This document shows, piece by piece, positions 16,932 to 26,908 of a stretch of DNA of 51,693 nt. The first letter of the stretch is position 1. Every line of letters begins with the position of its first letter. The notes under the pieces were generated by a model. That model searched no databases, was not told the origin of the DNA, and was given only the letters and a program-made list of their open reading frames with translations. The translations under genes were made by a program, and so were the position numbers. The stretch is from an uncultured Nostoc sp. (GTDB taxonomy: Bacteria > Cyanobacteriota > Cyanobacteriia > Cyanobacteriales > Nostocaceae), in contig NZ_CALMFY010000230.1 in NCBI RefSeq assembly GCF_937863485.1, positions 1 to 51,693 on the forward strand, given 5' to 3'.

Positions 16932-17033
16932 AACTAGTACGCCACGGCGTAGATATAGCAACCATTTAAAATCCCTAAAGAGCTTATTCCATAATACTTT
17001 TGAATGAGTGACTTTTTACTTTTGACTTCCGCC
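16932..17033 (-). repeat. Dispersed repeat, inverted partner of 27811-27910
   Basis: About 100 bases match the reverse complement of 27811-27910, including GCAACCATTTAAAATCCCTA and TTCCATAATACTTTTGA, and ending in a TTTTGACTTCCGC tract. The two copies are about 11 kb apart in opposite orientation. No coding potential. Confidence 0.8.
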
Positions 17034-17189
17034 TTGCGGTACTAGCTCAATCAAAATACCAGAGATTTTACTACCCAAAGTCGTCCCTCTGGGAGTCCCA
17101 GAAGGACAGACTTGAACTTTAATTCAAGTCAAGGAGAAGTTTATCGAACTCACCTTAACCAAATGACCAGGGTTGCACATCCAGCTAAA

Positions 17190-18116
17190 TTACAAAGGTT
17201 CCCAACCGGTTCCTTTGTAGCCGTATTGAAAAATTTCTGGATGCAAAATTTCAGCCAAAATTTCTAGAGAATCTACCAATCGTGGCCCTGAACGATTAAA
17301 GTAAGAATTGCCATCAGTAATGTACACCCTACCGGATTGGGTTGCGTGCAGTTTTTCCCAGTCTGAACGTTGAGTTAACAAATTGGCTTCTTGACGAGTT
17401 CGATTTAAATCAAAGCCGCAAAGCATAAAAACAATGATATCTGGGTTACTTGCTATTAGTGTTTCCCACGGTAAGATAGGAGAAGCCTGACCTGTAAGGC
17501 TAAACAGAGAGTGCCCTCCTGCTAAGTTAACTAATTCAGGAATCCAATTGGCGGCGATCATCAAAGGATCAGTCCACTCGATGCAGGCGACAGTAGGCAC
17601 TTCATTTAAAGAAAGTCCTTGGATTCTTTGCTGACAAATTTTGACGCGAGCTTCTAAGTTTTCTAGAACTTTAACCGAGTCTACTTTAAAGGTGTTGCCG
17701 ACTCGCTCAATATCAGCCCAAACATCTTGGAGAATATTAGGTTGTAAAGAAATTATTTGAGGTTTACTATGAATGAGTGTGGCAACTGCCTTTTCAACCT
17801 CGTCTAAGCTAACAGCACAAACATCACACTGGTCTTGCGTGAGAATGTGGGTAGGCTGCAACTGCTCTAAAACATCTGTTTTGATTTCATAGATACTGAG
17901 AGCAGATTGTAATAAATTGTTCACGTCATCATGAATTTGGCTGCTGGAGGCATTGGAGTTTAAGCGGGCTTGGGTACAAATGGGGCGATTTTGGATTTCT
18001 GGAGGGTAGTCGCATTCGTGCGATCGCCCCACAATAGCATTAACCAACCCTAGTGTCGCTAAAATCTCTGTTCCACTGGGAATTAGGGAAACTATTCTCA
18101 CATTACTATCCGTCAT
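17190..18116 (-). CDS. BtuF-like cobalamin-binding protein, apparently cytosolic
   Basis: A 308-residue periplasmic-binding-type fold (Peripla_BP_2). The N-terminal block RIVSLIPSGTEILATLGL and the HECDYPPEIQNRPICT stretch are typical of the group annotated as cobalamin-binding proteins. QDQCDVCAVSLDEVE is another conserved block. There is no signal peptide or lipobox, so it differs from transporter-linked BtuF and probably stays in the cytoplasm. No btuC/D lies nearby. Role uncertain. Confidence 0.8.
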   Translation of the reverse strand: MTDSNVRIVSLIPSGTEILATLGLVNAIVGRSHECDYPPEIQNRPICTQARLNSNASSSQIHDDVNNLLQSALSIYEIKTDVLEQLQPTHILTQDQCDVCAVSLDEVEKAVATLIHSKPQIISLQPNILQDVWADIERVGNTFKVDSVKVLENLEARVKICQQRIQGLSLNEVPTVACIEWTDPLMIAANWIPELVNLAGGHSLFSLTGQASPILPWETLIASNPDIIVFMLCGFDLNRTRQEANLLTQRSDWEKLHATQSGRVYITDGNSYFNRSGPRLVDSLEILAEILHPEIFQYGYKGTGWEPL

Positions 18117-18531
18117 CGCTTCACCTCCATAAAAGCTTCCGTCATCTTAGATTTTGGCAAAATTTGAGTCATTAAGTATCTTTCTCTAGGAGAATCAAGG
18201 TTGTTTTGGTCGTCATACCGATTATCTGTGAGGTTGCTCCTGAAACTTGGGGATTTTGCCCCAAGTTCGTCTCACCAAGCTTGGTTTTGTGCAGTTTCAC
18301 AAAGAATTGCTACCAGCACTAAGCAACAAATTGACTTACATCGCTTTTCAAGTAATGAAACTACACCACTCCCTACTTCATACTTCCTACAGTTTCCTAG
18401 ACCCAAATTCAAAATACTACTATACTACTTAATAGTAGAATTACTTGATAGTGAAATTATTTTAAATATTAATTATCCCCTAGCAAAAATCACTGGTATG
18501 AAGTAATAGAAGTTATGAGGAAAATCTAGTT
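18117..18531. other. Intergenic, no gene seen
   Basis: AT-rich DNA. A 101-residue open frame (18201-18506) has no recognisable motif and is probably chance. The region precedes a decayed PAS-domain segment. Confidence 0.4.
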
Positions 18532-18683
18532 TGGAATTCCTTATCCAGAATCATCAAATTTGATTAGAAAAAATATACTTTCCGGTTATGAAAAACCCTA
18601 TGAAGTAATTGTAGTTATACAAGGACGGTTCTAATTTTCCCTTAGAACTGCAAGGCAAAATTATTTTTTCTTGAGGGCAACTA
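18532..18683 (+). pseudogene. Decayed PAS-domain coding sequence upstream of the hybrid kinase
   Basis: One frame reads GIPYPESSNLIRKNILSGYE then KPYEVIVV. A second frame continues as YKDGSNFPLELQGKIIFS, an in-frame TGA (18672-18674), then GQLM joining the kinase start. Together these give the end of a PAS domain (KDGS-x-FPLELQGK is the PAS core). One frameshift and one stop therefore separate the original 5' part from the present open frame, and further upstream sequence is lost. Confidence 0.75.
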
Positions 18684-20909
18684 ATGCAGGTGGTGTTAGC
18701 TAGAGATATTACAGAGCACAAGCAGGCCCAAGAGGCTTTACAAATCAAAGAAAATGGTCGGCGAAAACAAAGTCAGACACTGGTGGAACTAGCAAGGAGC
18801 AAGACATTTCAGCAAGGTAATCTCAACGCAGTCTTAAGGGAAATTACAGAAACTACTGCTCGGACGCTCTTAGTGCAGCGAGTTGGGGTGTGGTTATATA
18901 ATCAAGAACGTTCAAAAATTGAATGCATCGATTTATATGATGTAAGTACTAAGGAGCATAGCTTTGGTAACTCGCTTTCACAAAAAAATTATCCAGCTTA
19001 TTTCCAGGCTTTAGAAGAGGAACGTACCATTGCCGTAAATGATGCCAGAAACGATACAAGAACCAAAGAATTATCTGAGTCTTATCTTTCTGTTTTAGGC
19101 ATCACATCCTTGCTGGATGCACCAATTTGGCTAGAGGGTCGTTTGGTGGGCGTAGTCTGTCACGAACACATAGGCGAAAGTCGCCAATGGACTTTGGAAG
19201 AAGAGACTTTTGCTGGCTCGATTGCAGATTTCGTGACCCTGGCTATAGAAGCAAGCGAGCGAAACGTCGTCCAGGAAGCACTGCGACAGAGTGAGGCGCA
19301 ATTTCGGGCGATTTTTGAGCGTTCTTCTATCGGCATTGGACTTATAGATATGAAAGCGGAGATTGTCGATACTAATCCGGCACTGTGCGAGATTTTAGGA
19401 TACAGCCGAGAAGAGTTATCCAGCAAGCACTTTATAGATTACATTTCTATACAAAGGGGGGATTTAAAACTTTACAAACAACTGGTGTCAGGAATTCGCA
19501 CAAATTCAGGGAAAACTTCAAGGTTCGGTTTCCAACACTCCGAACTTCAGGAACAGCTAGTCGATAGACATCGCATTGAAATGGAAAGACGCTGCCTGCA
19601 TCAAGATGGTAGCTTAGTTTGGACTCATATCTCTGTTTCTGTTATACCAGACAGCAATGGTGAACCGGAGTTTTTTCTAGCGATGATTGAGGACATTACT
19701 GAACGCAAGCAAATAGAGTTGAAACTGCGTGCCTCTCAAGAAGCAGCAGAAGCTGCTAGTCGGGCAAAAAGTGAATTTTTAGCAACCATGAGCCATGAGT
19801 TGCGGACACCTCTGAATGCAATTATGGGCTTATCAGAGTTGTTGCAACAAAAAATAGTTGGCTCTCTGAATGAAAAGCAGAACGAATATATAAGTTGTAT
19901 ATATAGTAGTGGTGAACACCTACTAGAACTGATTAACGATATCCTTGACTTATCTAAGGTGGAAGCAGGCAAAGAGGAACTGTTACTCTCACCTTTGCCA
20001 GTGTCAGATTTATGTAATTATGCCATATCGACAGTGCGCGATCGCGCCTTAGAAAAGGGATTGCAACTCACACATGAAATTGGCCTAAAAGCGGATATTC
20101 TGATTGTTGATCAGCGGCGCATCAAGCAAATGCTACTCAACCTACTTACTAATGCGATTAAATTCACCCCAGCCGGTCAGGTATCGCTGGTAGTCAAAAA
20201 AGTACCGCAAGGGATGACCTTTACAATTTCAGATACTGGAATTGGTATAGACTCAAATCAGTTTCAATTTCTATTTGAACCGTTTAAACAGCTTGACAGT
20301 CAGTTAAATCGGCAGTATGAAGGCACAGGTTTGGGTTTAGTTTTAACACGCAAATTAGCGCGTTTGCATGGTGGAGATGTGACTGTTACATCGATTTTGG
20401 GAGAAGGGAGTCAGTTTACTTTGTTTCTACCAAACCCAGTACATCTGGGAGCAGCAGATGAAGCTAAAAAAGATACTGAAGCAACATCTTCCTCATCCTC
20501 CCTAGTTCTTCCCAAAAATAAAACTATTTTGGTAGTCGAAGAAGAAAACACTGGCATGGTGTTGCAAAATTATCTCCAGACAATTGGCTACCAAGTCAAG
20601 TGGATAGACAACAAAAACAAATTTTTGGAACAGGTGCGAACCCTACAGCCAGATTTAATTTTTTTGGATGTCCAATTAGTAGATGATCTTAGGGACTGGG
20701 ATTTGCTAAATATTCTCAAACAAGAACCTTCTTTGCAACATATGCAGGTGGTGATGATGGGCTTTAGTGAACCTCCAGAGAAGCTTTCTATTGTGCAAGC
20801 TGGTGCTAACGACTATCTTCTCAAACCAATTCAAGTAGTTCAATTAGAGTCAATATTGATGCGATATTTAAATCATAGCGATTTTCGGATGAACGAAACA
20901 CCAATATAA
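18684..20909 (+). CDS. Hybrid sensor histidine kinase (GAF-PAS-HisKA-HATPase-REC)
   Basis: A 741-residue protein. Residues 1-20 (VVLARDITEHKQAQEAL) are the tail of a lost PAS domain. A GAF domain (about 35-190), a PAS/PAC (about 200-345), HisKA with H371 in MSHELRTP, and HATPase_c with NLLTNAIKF, DTGIGI and GTGLGL follow. A C-terminal receiver (about 612-730) has D662 and K714. The acidic pocket reads EEE rather than DD, and the usual Thr/Ser is replaced in VVMMGFSE, so the receiver may work abnormally. The ligand is unknown. The gene is 5'-truncated but its kinase core is intact. Confidence 0.88.
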   Translation: MQVVLARDITEHKQAQEALQIKENGRRKQSQTLVELARSKTFQQGNLNAVLREITETTARTLLVQRVGVWLYNQERSKIECIDLYDVSTKEHSFGNSLSQKNYPAYFQALEEERTIAVNDARNDTRTKELSESYLSVLGITSLLDAPIWLEGRLVGVVCHEHIGESRQWTLEEETFAGSIADFVTLAIEASERNVVQEALRQSEAQFRAIFERSSIGIGLIDMKAEIVDTNPALCEILGYSREELSSKHFIDYISIQRGDLKLYKQLVSGIRTNSGKTSRFGFQHSELQEQLVDRHRIEMERRCLHQDGSLVWTHISVSVIPDSNGEPEFFLAMIEDITERKQIELKLRASQEAAEAASRAKSEFLATMSHELRTPLNAIMGLSELLQQKIVGSLNEKQNEYISCIYSSGEHLLELINDILDLSKVEAGKEELLLSPLPVSDLCNYAISTVRDRALEKGLQLTHEIGLKADILIVDQRRIKQMLLNLLTNAIKFTPAGQVSLVVKKVPQGMTFTISDTGIGIDSNQFQFLFEPFKQLDSQLNRQYEGTGLGLVLTRKLARLHGGDVTVTSILGEGSQFTLFLPNPVHLGAADEAKKDTEATSSSSSLVLPKNKTILVVEEENTGMVLQNYLQTIGYQVKWIDNKNKFLEQVRTLQPDLIFLDVQLVDDLRDWDLLNILKQEPSLQHMQVVMMGFSEPPEKLSIVQAGANDYLLKPIQVVQLESILMRYLNHSDFRMNETPI

Positions 20910-21294
20910 ACACTAGGCGATCGCATTCATATTTTTAGTCCCAATTCGCCAATACAGCACCTATATTCTATATTCTAAGTATTTTATCTAATACTTTTAC
21001 TGGTTTAGCACTTTATGCCACATTTAGCAATTCATAGTGTAATACACGAAGATTTCCAATATCTGGCTAATGGTGGTTAAATAGCAATCGTAAATCATTA
21101 ATAATTATTAGTATTAATGCACATAGCGCAACCTCAACTCTACCAGAGGCTCTGCCAACGAGTCTGCGAACGCGAGAGCGTATGGGGTTTTCCCAAGTGG
21201 AGCGACTGGTATGGGCTAGGGGAGATTGATAAGTGCCTAAAATCACAGCCAACCACTTTTCAAACAACCTCTTATACTCTTAAATCTTAAATTT
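20910..21294. other. Intergenic region with a dispersed repeat
   Basis: No gene seen. About 21140-21215 holds a degenerate member of the short dispersed repeat family (GAGGCTCTGCCAACGAG, GCGAACGCGAGAGCG). The rest is AT-rich and should contain the promoter of the MFS gene. Confidence 0.5.
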
Positions 21295-22740
21295 ATGGAT
21301 TCTTTTCAACCTGACACAGGTGTGCCTTTAACCTTAGAAATTGCTCAGATTGGTTCGCCATCAACAACACTCACTCCTACCTCAACACCCACCCCGCGAA
21401 TTTCCAAAGATGCTATTCGCACCAGTTTGAAAGCCTCCACTGCCGATGGTATCTTCGCAGCAGTTTTCAATATTGCCAGTGGCGGGGTTTTGCTGAGTAA
21501 TTTTTTGGTGCAGTTGGATGCCAGTCCGGTGGTGTTTGGCATGATATCCTCTATCCCGATGTTAGCGAATCTCTTTCAGCCGATGGGTGCTTACTTGTCT
21601 GAACGCAGCACTAGCCGCTTTCAGAATTCCCTTCGCACTCATGGAATTGCTCGGCTACTGTGGCTGATTTTAGTAATTGGCATTGCTAGCTTTAGTTGGG
21701 GAGGGCTTAATTCAAACCAATTGGTGATATTGTCGCTCTTGATTCTCGTATGCAGTCATCTTTTAGGAGGACTAGGAACTGCATCGTGGTTCAGTTGGAT
21801 AGCAATGTTAGTCCCACGGCAATTACGAGGTAGATATTTTGGGCTACGCAATAGCTTTGCCAACCTCACCGAGTTACTCACCTTGCCAATAGCCGGTCTA
21901 GCTGTATCACATTGGTATGGGGGGAGTATCCAAGGTTATGGAGTGATTTTGTTCTTCGGGATTATCTTTGGAATGGTGAGCTTGGGGTGTCAGTATTTCC
22001 AGGTAGATATCAATCCCCAATTACAAAACACCTATCATGCAAGCTTATCTCAAACAAGTGAGATTCAGTCAGACTCAGCACCAAATGAATCTAGTGAGAT
22101 ATCTGAAGCAATCTATCTCCCGCAAATGCCGACCCCTAAAAATCAGATAGATAGCAGCATCTGGAAAAACTCTAATTTTTTGGTCTTTCTGCTTTATTTC
22201 GGCTTATGGGCGTTTGCTGTTAGCCTAAGTGCCCCGTTTTTTAACCTTTACTTGCTAGATACGCTGAACCTGGATGTGAGTTGGGTAACTTTCTACACCA
22301 GTCTGCGAGCAGCGGCACATATGCTACTGCTCCTCGTGTGGGGTAAATTAGCAGATAGAATAGGCAATCGTTCGATTCTAATTTATTGTGGAATTCTAAT
22401 TGCCGTCATCCCCTGGCTGTGGCTGACGATTGGTTCTAGTCCCCTCGATCTCTGGCTGTGGTTTCCGCTATTGCACATTTTTATGGGAATTAATTGGGGA
22501 GCAGTCGACTTGTGCAGCAATAATCTCCAGATAGAGATTGCATCAGTAAAAAATCAGTCTATCTATTTTGCGATCGCTGCTGCTATTGGTGGGGCGAGTG
22601 GTGCTTTAGGAGCAACTATAGGTGGCTTCATCGCTCAATTTGCTGGGTCTTTTGGCATAGGGGAAGTGTTCATTGTGTCTGGTATATTACGACTAGCGTC
22701 ACTCATACCACTCATTGTTAAAAAGGATATGGGTAGATAG
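21295..22740 (+). CDS. Major facilitator superfamily transporter
   Basis: A 481-residue protein with about 12 membrane segments and a central polar loop (about 245-290). A Thr/Pro-rich N-terminal tail precedes the first segment. MFS features include VPRQLRGRYFGLRNSFANL and the loop LVWGKLADRIGNRSILIY, the A-motif-like G-x-L-A-D-R. The substrate cannot be predicted. It is a lone gene with no clear partner. Confidence 0.85.
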   Translation: MDSFQPDTGVPLTLEIAQIGSPSTTLTPTSTPTPRISKDAIRTSLKASTADGIFAAVFNIASGGVLLSNFLVQLDASPVVFGMISSIPMLANLFQPMGAYLSERSTSRFQNSLRTHGIARLLWLILVIGIASFSWGGLNSNQLVILSLLILVCSHLLGGLGTASWFSWIAMLVPRQLRGRYFGLRNSFANLTELLTLPIAGLAVSHWYGGSIQGYGVILFFGIIFGMVSLGCQYFQVDINPQLQNTYHASLSQTSEIQSDSAPNESSEISEAIYLPQMPTPKNQIDSSIWKNSNFLVFLLYFGLWAFAVSLSAPFFNLYLLDTLNLDVSWVTFYTSLRAAAHMLLLLVWGKLADRIGNRSILIYCGILIAVIPWLWLTIGSSPLDLWLWFPLLHIFMGINWGAVDLCSNNLQIEIASVKNQSIYFAIAAAIGGASGALGATIGGFIAQFAGSFGIGEVFIVSGILRLASLIPLIVKKDMGR

Positions 22741-22830
22741 GGCGAAATTGATTGGTTACAGATGTGAATAAACAATGTCGCACTCAGACTGGGGATTTTT
22801 CCACCTACAGGAAGAATTGTCCAATATAAA

Positions 22831-23060
22831 ACAATACAGTTCAGTTAAGGATAATTGTAGGTTGGGTTGAACGAACGCCAACAGCGTCCTGTAGGGAAGT
22901 GAAACCCAACAAATGCCTAAAAATGTTGGGTTACCCTGCCTTAAGCCCCTTTGGGTCTACGTTCCTCAAACGCCACTTCACTCAAGTCGGGAAACCCGCC
23001 CACATGAGTGGCTCCCCAACCTACGCAATATATTTTTTCGGCTTAACTGAACCGTATTGT
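22831..23060. mobile_element. 230-bp MITE with terminal inverted repeats and 8-bp target duplication
   Basis: The ends ACAATACAGTTCAGTTAAG (22831-22849) and CTTAACTGAACCGTATTGT (23042-23060) are inverted repeats with one mismatch. The direct repeat AATATAAA flanks both sides (22823-22830 and 23061-23068), as expected for a target-site duplication. The interior has nested GTTGGGTT/AACCCAAC inversions and no gene of its own. It inserted into the 3' end of the adjacent GNAT gene. A partial copy lies near 26700-26810. Confidence 0.8.
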
Positions 23061-23500
23061 AATATAAAATTTTTTCTCATTATCACATGGGCAATACCAG
23101 CTTCTTGAAAAATTTCTCCTTCTTCTACAAAATCCAATTTTTGGTATAAAGATTTCACATATTCTTGGGCGTGAATCACAACTTCTGGAATATTTTTACT
23201 CGCTATAATCTGTAATGCCTCTACCATAATTTTCTTACCAATACCCTGTCCTCTAGCTATAGACAAAACGGCAAGTCTTTCTATTTTTGCAGTTTTTTCA
23301 TCTAAATATCTAATTCTAGTAGTACCTACAGCTTCTCCATCTAAATAAGCAATCAAATGGTCAGATATATCATCTTTTCCATCAAACTCTAAAGCGGGAT
23401 CTACCCCTTGCTCTTGCTGAAAAACTGATATTCTAATTGCTTGAATTGCTGGAAATTCTTTAGGTAATTCAGCAACTCTTATAACTAAATTACTCATCAA
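23021..23500 (-). CDS. GNAT N-acetyltransferase with MITE-derived C-terminus
   Basis: A 159-residue GNAT protein. The acetyl-CoA loop is ARGQGIGKK within motif A, preceded by AKIERLAVLS, and motif B is YVKSLYQKLDFVEEGEIF. An N-terminal IRISVFQQEQGVDPALEFDG places it near the ElaA-like group. The substrate is unknown. The last about 12 residues (QYGSVKPKKYIA) and the stop codon are encoded by the inserted MITE, just after the expected family end (HVIMRKNF), so function is probably preserved. Met1 or Met2 could start it. Confidence 0.88.
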   Translation of the reverse strand: MMSNLVIRVAELPKEFPAIQAIRISVFQQEQGVDPALEFDGKDDISDHLIAYLDGEAVGTTRIRYLDEKTAKIERLAVLSIARGQGIGKKIMVEALQIIASKNIPEVVIHAQEYVKSLYQKLDFVEEGEIFQEAGIAHVIMRKNFILQYGSVKPKKYIA

Positions 23501-23559
23501 ACTCTATGTACAGTTAATAGATAAAAAAGGTGGGTTTTTTCCCACCCTACTTTTATACT

Positions 23560-26500
23560 TTAATCTGCACCTTCAATTGGTGCAAAACCTTGGCGCTGAA
23601 TATTTTCTGTCACCGCGCGTGGTTCCAGAAATTGCAGTAAGTAATCAGGGCCGCCTGCTTTAGAACCGACTCCAGAAAGTTTGAATCCGCCAAAAGGTTG
23701 CCGCCCAACGATCGCTCCTGTAATATTGCGGTTGATGTACAAATTCCCGACTTCAAACTCTGTCTGCGCCTGCTGAATGTGCGAAGGTGTTCTAGAATAA
23801 AGTCCTCCAGTCAAAGCGTAGTTAGTTCCATTGGCGACTGCTAACGCTTCCTGGAAATCTTTCACCCGAATTACCGCCAGCACAGGGCCAAAAATTTCTT
23901 CCTGGGAAATTACTGCATTTGGCGATACTTCACTAAAGATGACAGGCCCGATAAAATATCCTTGTTCGGGTGCTGGTAATTCCAACGCCACTTCTGCTTC
24001 TGCCTTACCCTTCTCAATATACTCGTGGATGCGATCGCGGGCATTAGCATCAATTACCGGCCCAACTTGTGTACTCGCTAACTCTGCTTCCCCAATATTC
24101 AAGGATTTTGTCGCTTCCACCAATCGCTGCACAAAGGTATCATAAATCGGTTCCAGCACAATCACTCTTGAGGCGGCAGAACATTTTTGGCCACTGTAAC
24201 CAAATGCCGATTGTACTACCCCCACAACAGCTTGGTCTAAATCAGCACTTTCATCTACAATAATGGCATTCTTGCCGCCCATTTCAGCAATCACCCGTTT
24301 CATATGCTTTTGTCCGGGTTTTAAAGTTGCCGCCTCTGCGTAAATTCTACAACCTACTTCTTGGGAACCCGTAAAAGCAATTACATGAGTGTCTGGATGA
24401 TTTACCAAGTAAGCGCCGACTTGCGAACCCTTACCAGGTACGTATTGAAATACACCTTTAGGAAAACCAGCATCTACCAAGATTTCTGTGAGTTTGGCAG
24501 CAATGATAGAAGATGTTTCGGCCGGTTTCAGGAGAGTACAATTACCTGAAACCAAAGCTGCGACAGTCATCCCACAAGCGATCGCTAGGGGGAAATTCCA
24601 GGGAGAAATCACTATAGCAATACCCCGTGATTGGTAAATATAACGGTTCGTCTCACCTGGAATGTCGTAATTAACACCTTTGTCTAACCGTTCTATCTCG
24701 TCAGCGTAGTACCGACAAAAGTCTATGGCCTCAGAAACCTCTCCATCAGCTTCCTTAACTGGTTTCCCAACTTCCAAAACTATCCAAACTGAAAGTTCAG
24801 CGCGGCGGAGTTCCATCAAATCACCCGCTTTCCGCAAAATATCAGCGCGTTGTTTAGCTGGTGTTTTCCTCCACCCAGGAAACGCCGCTTTCGCAGCTTG
24901 CATCGCCTGTTCTGCTTGTTCAACACTGATCAATCCAACTTTACCAACTACCTCGCTGAAATTAGAAGGATTGAGAGAATCAACAAATTCCGGCGGATTA
25001 ACATACTCCCCATTAATCAACGGTAGATAAGTCCTACCCAGTTGTTGACGAACGCCTTGGAAAGCTTGCGCTGCTTTCGTTCTCACCTCTTCCACCGCAT
25101 AATCTGTATCCGCCGCCCCAAGGAAATGAGAGTGAGGAGTTTGGAGAGACGCGACGCCAGTCGCTACAACGGGGGGAACCCCCGCAACGCGCTGGCTCAT
25201 TAATTGCGTCTGTACGTTCTCCTCTTTGACAATCGGCGGCGCTAATAACTCCTCAATCGGTCGATTTTCCATATTTTGCCGTAAAAAAGAGCTATTAGCT
25301 GTATTTTCCAATAACCGACGAATTAAATACGCCATCCCAGGTAATAATTCACCGTAGGGACAGTAAACTCTGACCCGATAACCTTTGTCAACCAACGCCT
25401 TTGCAACTTTATCCCCCATACCGTAGAGGACTTGCAATTCAAAGCGACGACGAGGGACATTTAAACTTTCAGCTATGGCAATGGCGCGAGCGTGCGATCG
25501 CACATTATGGCTACCAATGGCAGAATACACATATTGATGATTTTCTAGCAATAACTGAGTGATGGTTTCAAAGTTAGCATCAGTTGCCGCTTTGTCGTTG
25601 TAAACTGGTTGTGGCCAATGCTTTTGTGCTGCTTTTATTGTTTCTTGATCCCAATATGCGCCTTTCACTAAGCGGATTGTTAGGGGATAACCACGTTGTT
25701 TCAACCAAGAAATTACGTCTTTGGTATCTTGTTCGCTATCACGCAGATATGCTTGAATTGTCATGCCAATATCTGTGCGTTGCCTAAATTCTTCTTCCAA
25801 TAATAGTTTTTTCAGGATGCTGAGAGTTATATCCTTATAGGCATACTGTTCCATATCAAAATGCACAGCTGCGCCTAACTCTTTAGCACGACGTAAAAGA
25901 ATCCGAATGCGATCGCTAACTCGCTCCTCACTACCTTTAGCATCTAAAGGGTCAAATTGCGAATAAAATGCCGTTAACTTCACAGAAACCTGAACTTTTG
26001 AGATTGGTTCGCCATCAGCCTCATCAATAGCCGGGATAACTGCCCAATTTTTCGATGCTTCCACCAGTTGTTGGATTAATTCTAGATAGCGTTCTAGATA
26101 AGACTGCGCTTCGGCTTCGGTAATTACGGCTTCACCAAGTAAATCGATGGTGAAAGCCATTTTCTCTTTTCGCAGTCGTTCAACTGTTTTGATGACTTGT
26201 TTAATATTTTCCCCAGAAATATATTTATGAGCAAGAGTTTCGACTGCTGTACCAACGGTTGTAGCAGCAACTTGTCCGGGCATAGAGTCGGGGTTAGCAA
26301 AGTTTAGCATTCCCTTCAAAGCTGCCGGTAATTCTACAGACTCATCTCCTAGATATTCTTGTAAATGTGAGGCAATTTCTGATTTACTATGCAAAGCCGG
26401 TAGCGTATCTATAAAGCGAAATAGTTGCACCCGCAACCCAGGATTACTCATCGCCCAAGCTAGTAATTTATCATCCCAGCGCATTTGATCCCGCAGGGAA

Positions 26501-26598
26501 GAAAAAAACGAACGATTTTCCTGGGTTGCTGCTAGAAGTTGTTTAGCAATTTCTTGGGTTTTAGCTTCGTAGGTGCTTGCTTGTACTTGTAATACCAC
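23560..26598 (-). CDS. putA: Bifunctional proline dehydrogenase / glutamate semialdehyde dehydrogenase
   Basis: A 1012-residue two-domain enzyme oxidising proline to glutamate. The N-terminal FAD-dependent proline dehydrogenase barrel spans about 80-460 (VSVKLTAFYSQFDPLDAKG, RLVKGAYWDQETIKAAQ, LEVLYGMGD-like FELQVLYGMGD). The C-terminal NAD-dependent P5C dehydrogenase (about 515-1000) has AFTGSQEVG, EMGGKNAIIVDESADLD and catalytic C806 in SGQKCSAAS. No DNA-binding N-terminus is present, so it is the non-regulatory type. The start is GTG with GGAG ten bases upstream. Confidence 0.95.
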   Translation of the reverse strand: MVLQVQASTYEAKTQEIAKQLLAATQENRSFFSSLRDQMRWDDKLLAWAMSNPGLRVQLFRFIDTLPALHSKSEIASHLQEYLGDESVELPAALKGMLNFANPDSMPGQVAATTVGTAVETLAHKYISGENIKQVIKTVERLRKEKMAFTIDLLGEAVITEAEAQSYLERYLELIQQLVEASKNWAVIPAIDEADGEPISKVQVSVKLTAFYSQFDPLDAKGSEERVSDRIRILLRRAKELGAAVHFDMEQYAYKDITLSILKKLLLEEEFRQRTDIGMTIQAYLRDSEQDTKDVISWLKQRGYPLTIRLVKGAYWDQETIKAAQKHWPQPVYNDKAATDANFETITQLLLENHQYVYSAIGSHNVRSHARAIAIAESLNVPRRRFELQVLYGMGDKVAKALVDKGYRVRVYCPYGELLPGMAYLIRRLLENTANSSFLRQNMENRPIEELLAPPIVKEENVQTQLMSQRVAGVPPVVATGVASLQTPHSHFLGAADTDYAVEEVRTKAAQAFQGVRQQLGRTYLPLINGEYVNPPEFVDSLNPSNFSEVVGKVGLISVEQAEQAMQAAKAAFPGWRKTPAKQRADILRKAGDLMELRRAELSVWIVLEVGKPVKEADGEVSEAIDFCRYYADEIERLDKGVNYDIPGETNRYIYQSRGIAIVISPWNFPLAIACGMTVAALVSGNCTLLKPAETSSIIAAKLTEILVDAGFPKGVFQYVPGKGSQVGAYLVNHPDTHVIAFTGSQEVGCRIYAEAATLKPGQKHMKRVIAEMGGKNAIIVDESADLDQAVVGVVQSAFGYSGQKCSAASRVIVLEPIYDTFVQRLVEATKSLNIGEAELASTQVGPVIDANARDRIHEYIEKGKAEAEVALELPAPEQGYFIGPVIFSEVSPNAVISQEEIFGPVLAVIRVKDFQEALAVANGTNYALTGGLYSRTPSHIQQAQTEFEVGNLYINRNITGAIVGRQPFGGFKLSGVGSKAGGPDYLLQFLEPRAVTENIQRQGFAPIEGAD

Positions 26599-26908
26599 TG
26601 ATAATAAACTCCGTTAATTAAGGCAAGGCTTTTTGTACTAAGCCTGTGTCTTCTATTTTGACGCTTTCATTTAGCTGTCACCATATCTAGTAAACTGTGA
26701 TGCCTAACCTACACGGGCATTTGTTGGGTTTCACTACCCTGCCTTAAGCTGCCTCCTTTGTCTACGTTCAACCCAATCTACAATTATCCTTAACTGAAAT
26801 ATATTGGGAAGGATTTTCCCTTACCTCTTTTATTATTGCGTCTTCCACCTGTCGTTTTAACAGGATGTACTTATTCTTTCTAATACTAAGAATGGGTATA
26901 CTCACTCT
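26599..26908. repeat. Intergenic region with a partial MITE copy
   Basis: No gene. From about 26700 to 26810 the reverse complement matches the left half of the 22831-23060 element (TTCAGTTAAGGATAATTGTAG, then TTGGGTTGAACG and AGTGAAACCCAACAAATGCC). The matching end runs near 26789-26808; the other end is truncated or diverged. The remainder should hold the promoter of the HD-domain gene. Confidence 0.65.

Noticed and set aside
18201..18506. A 101-codon frame before the kinase
   Set aside because: No recognisable domain, no good ribosome site, AT-rich chance frame.
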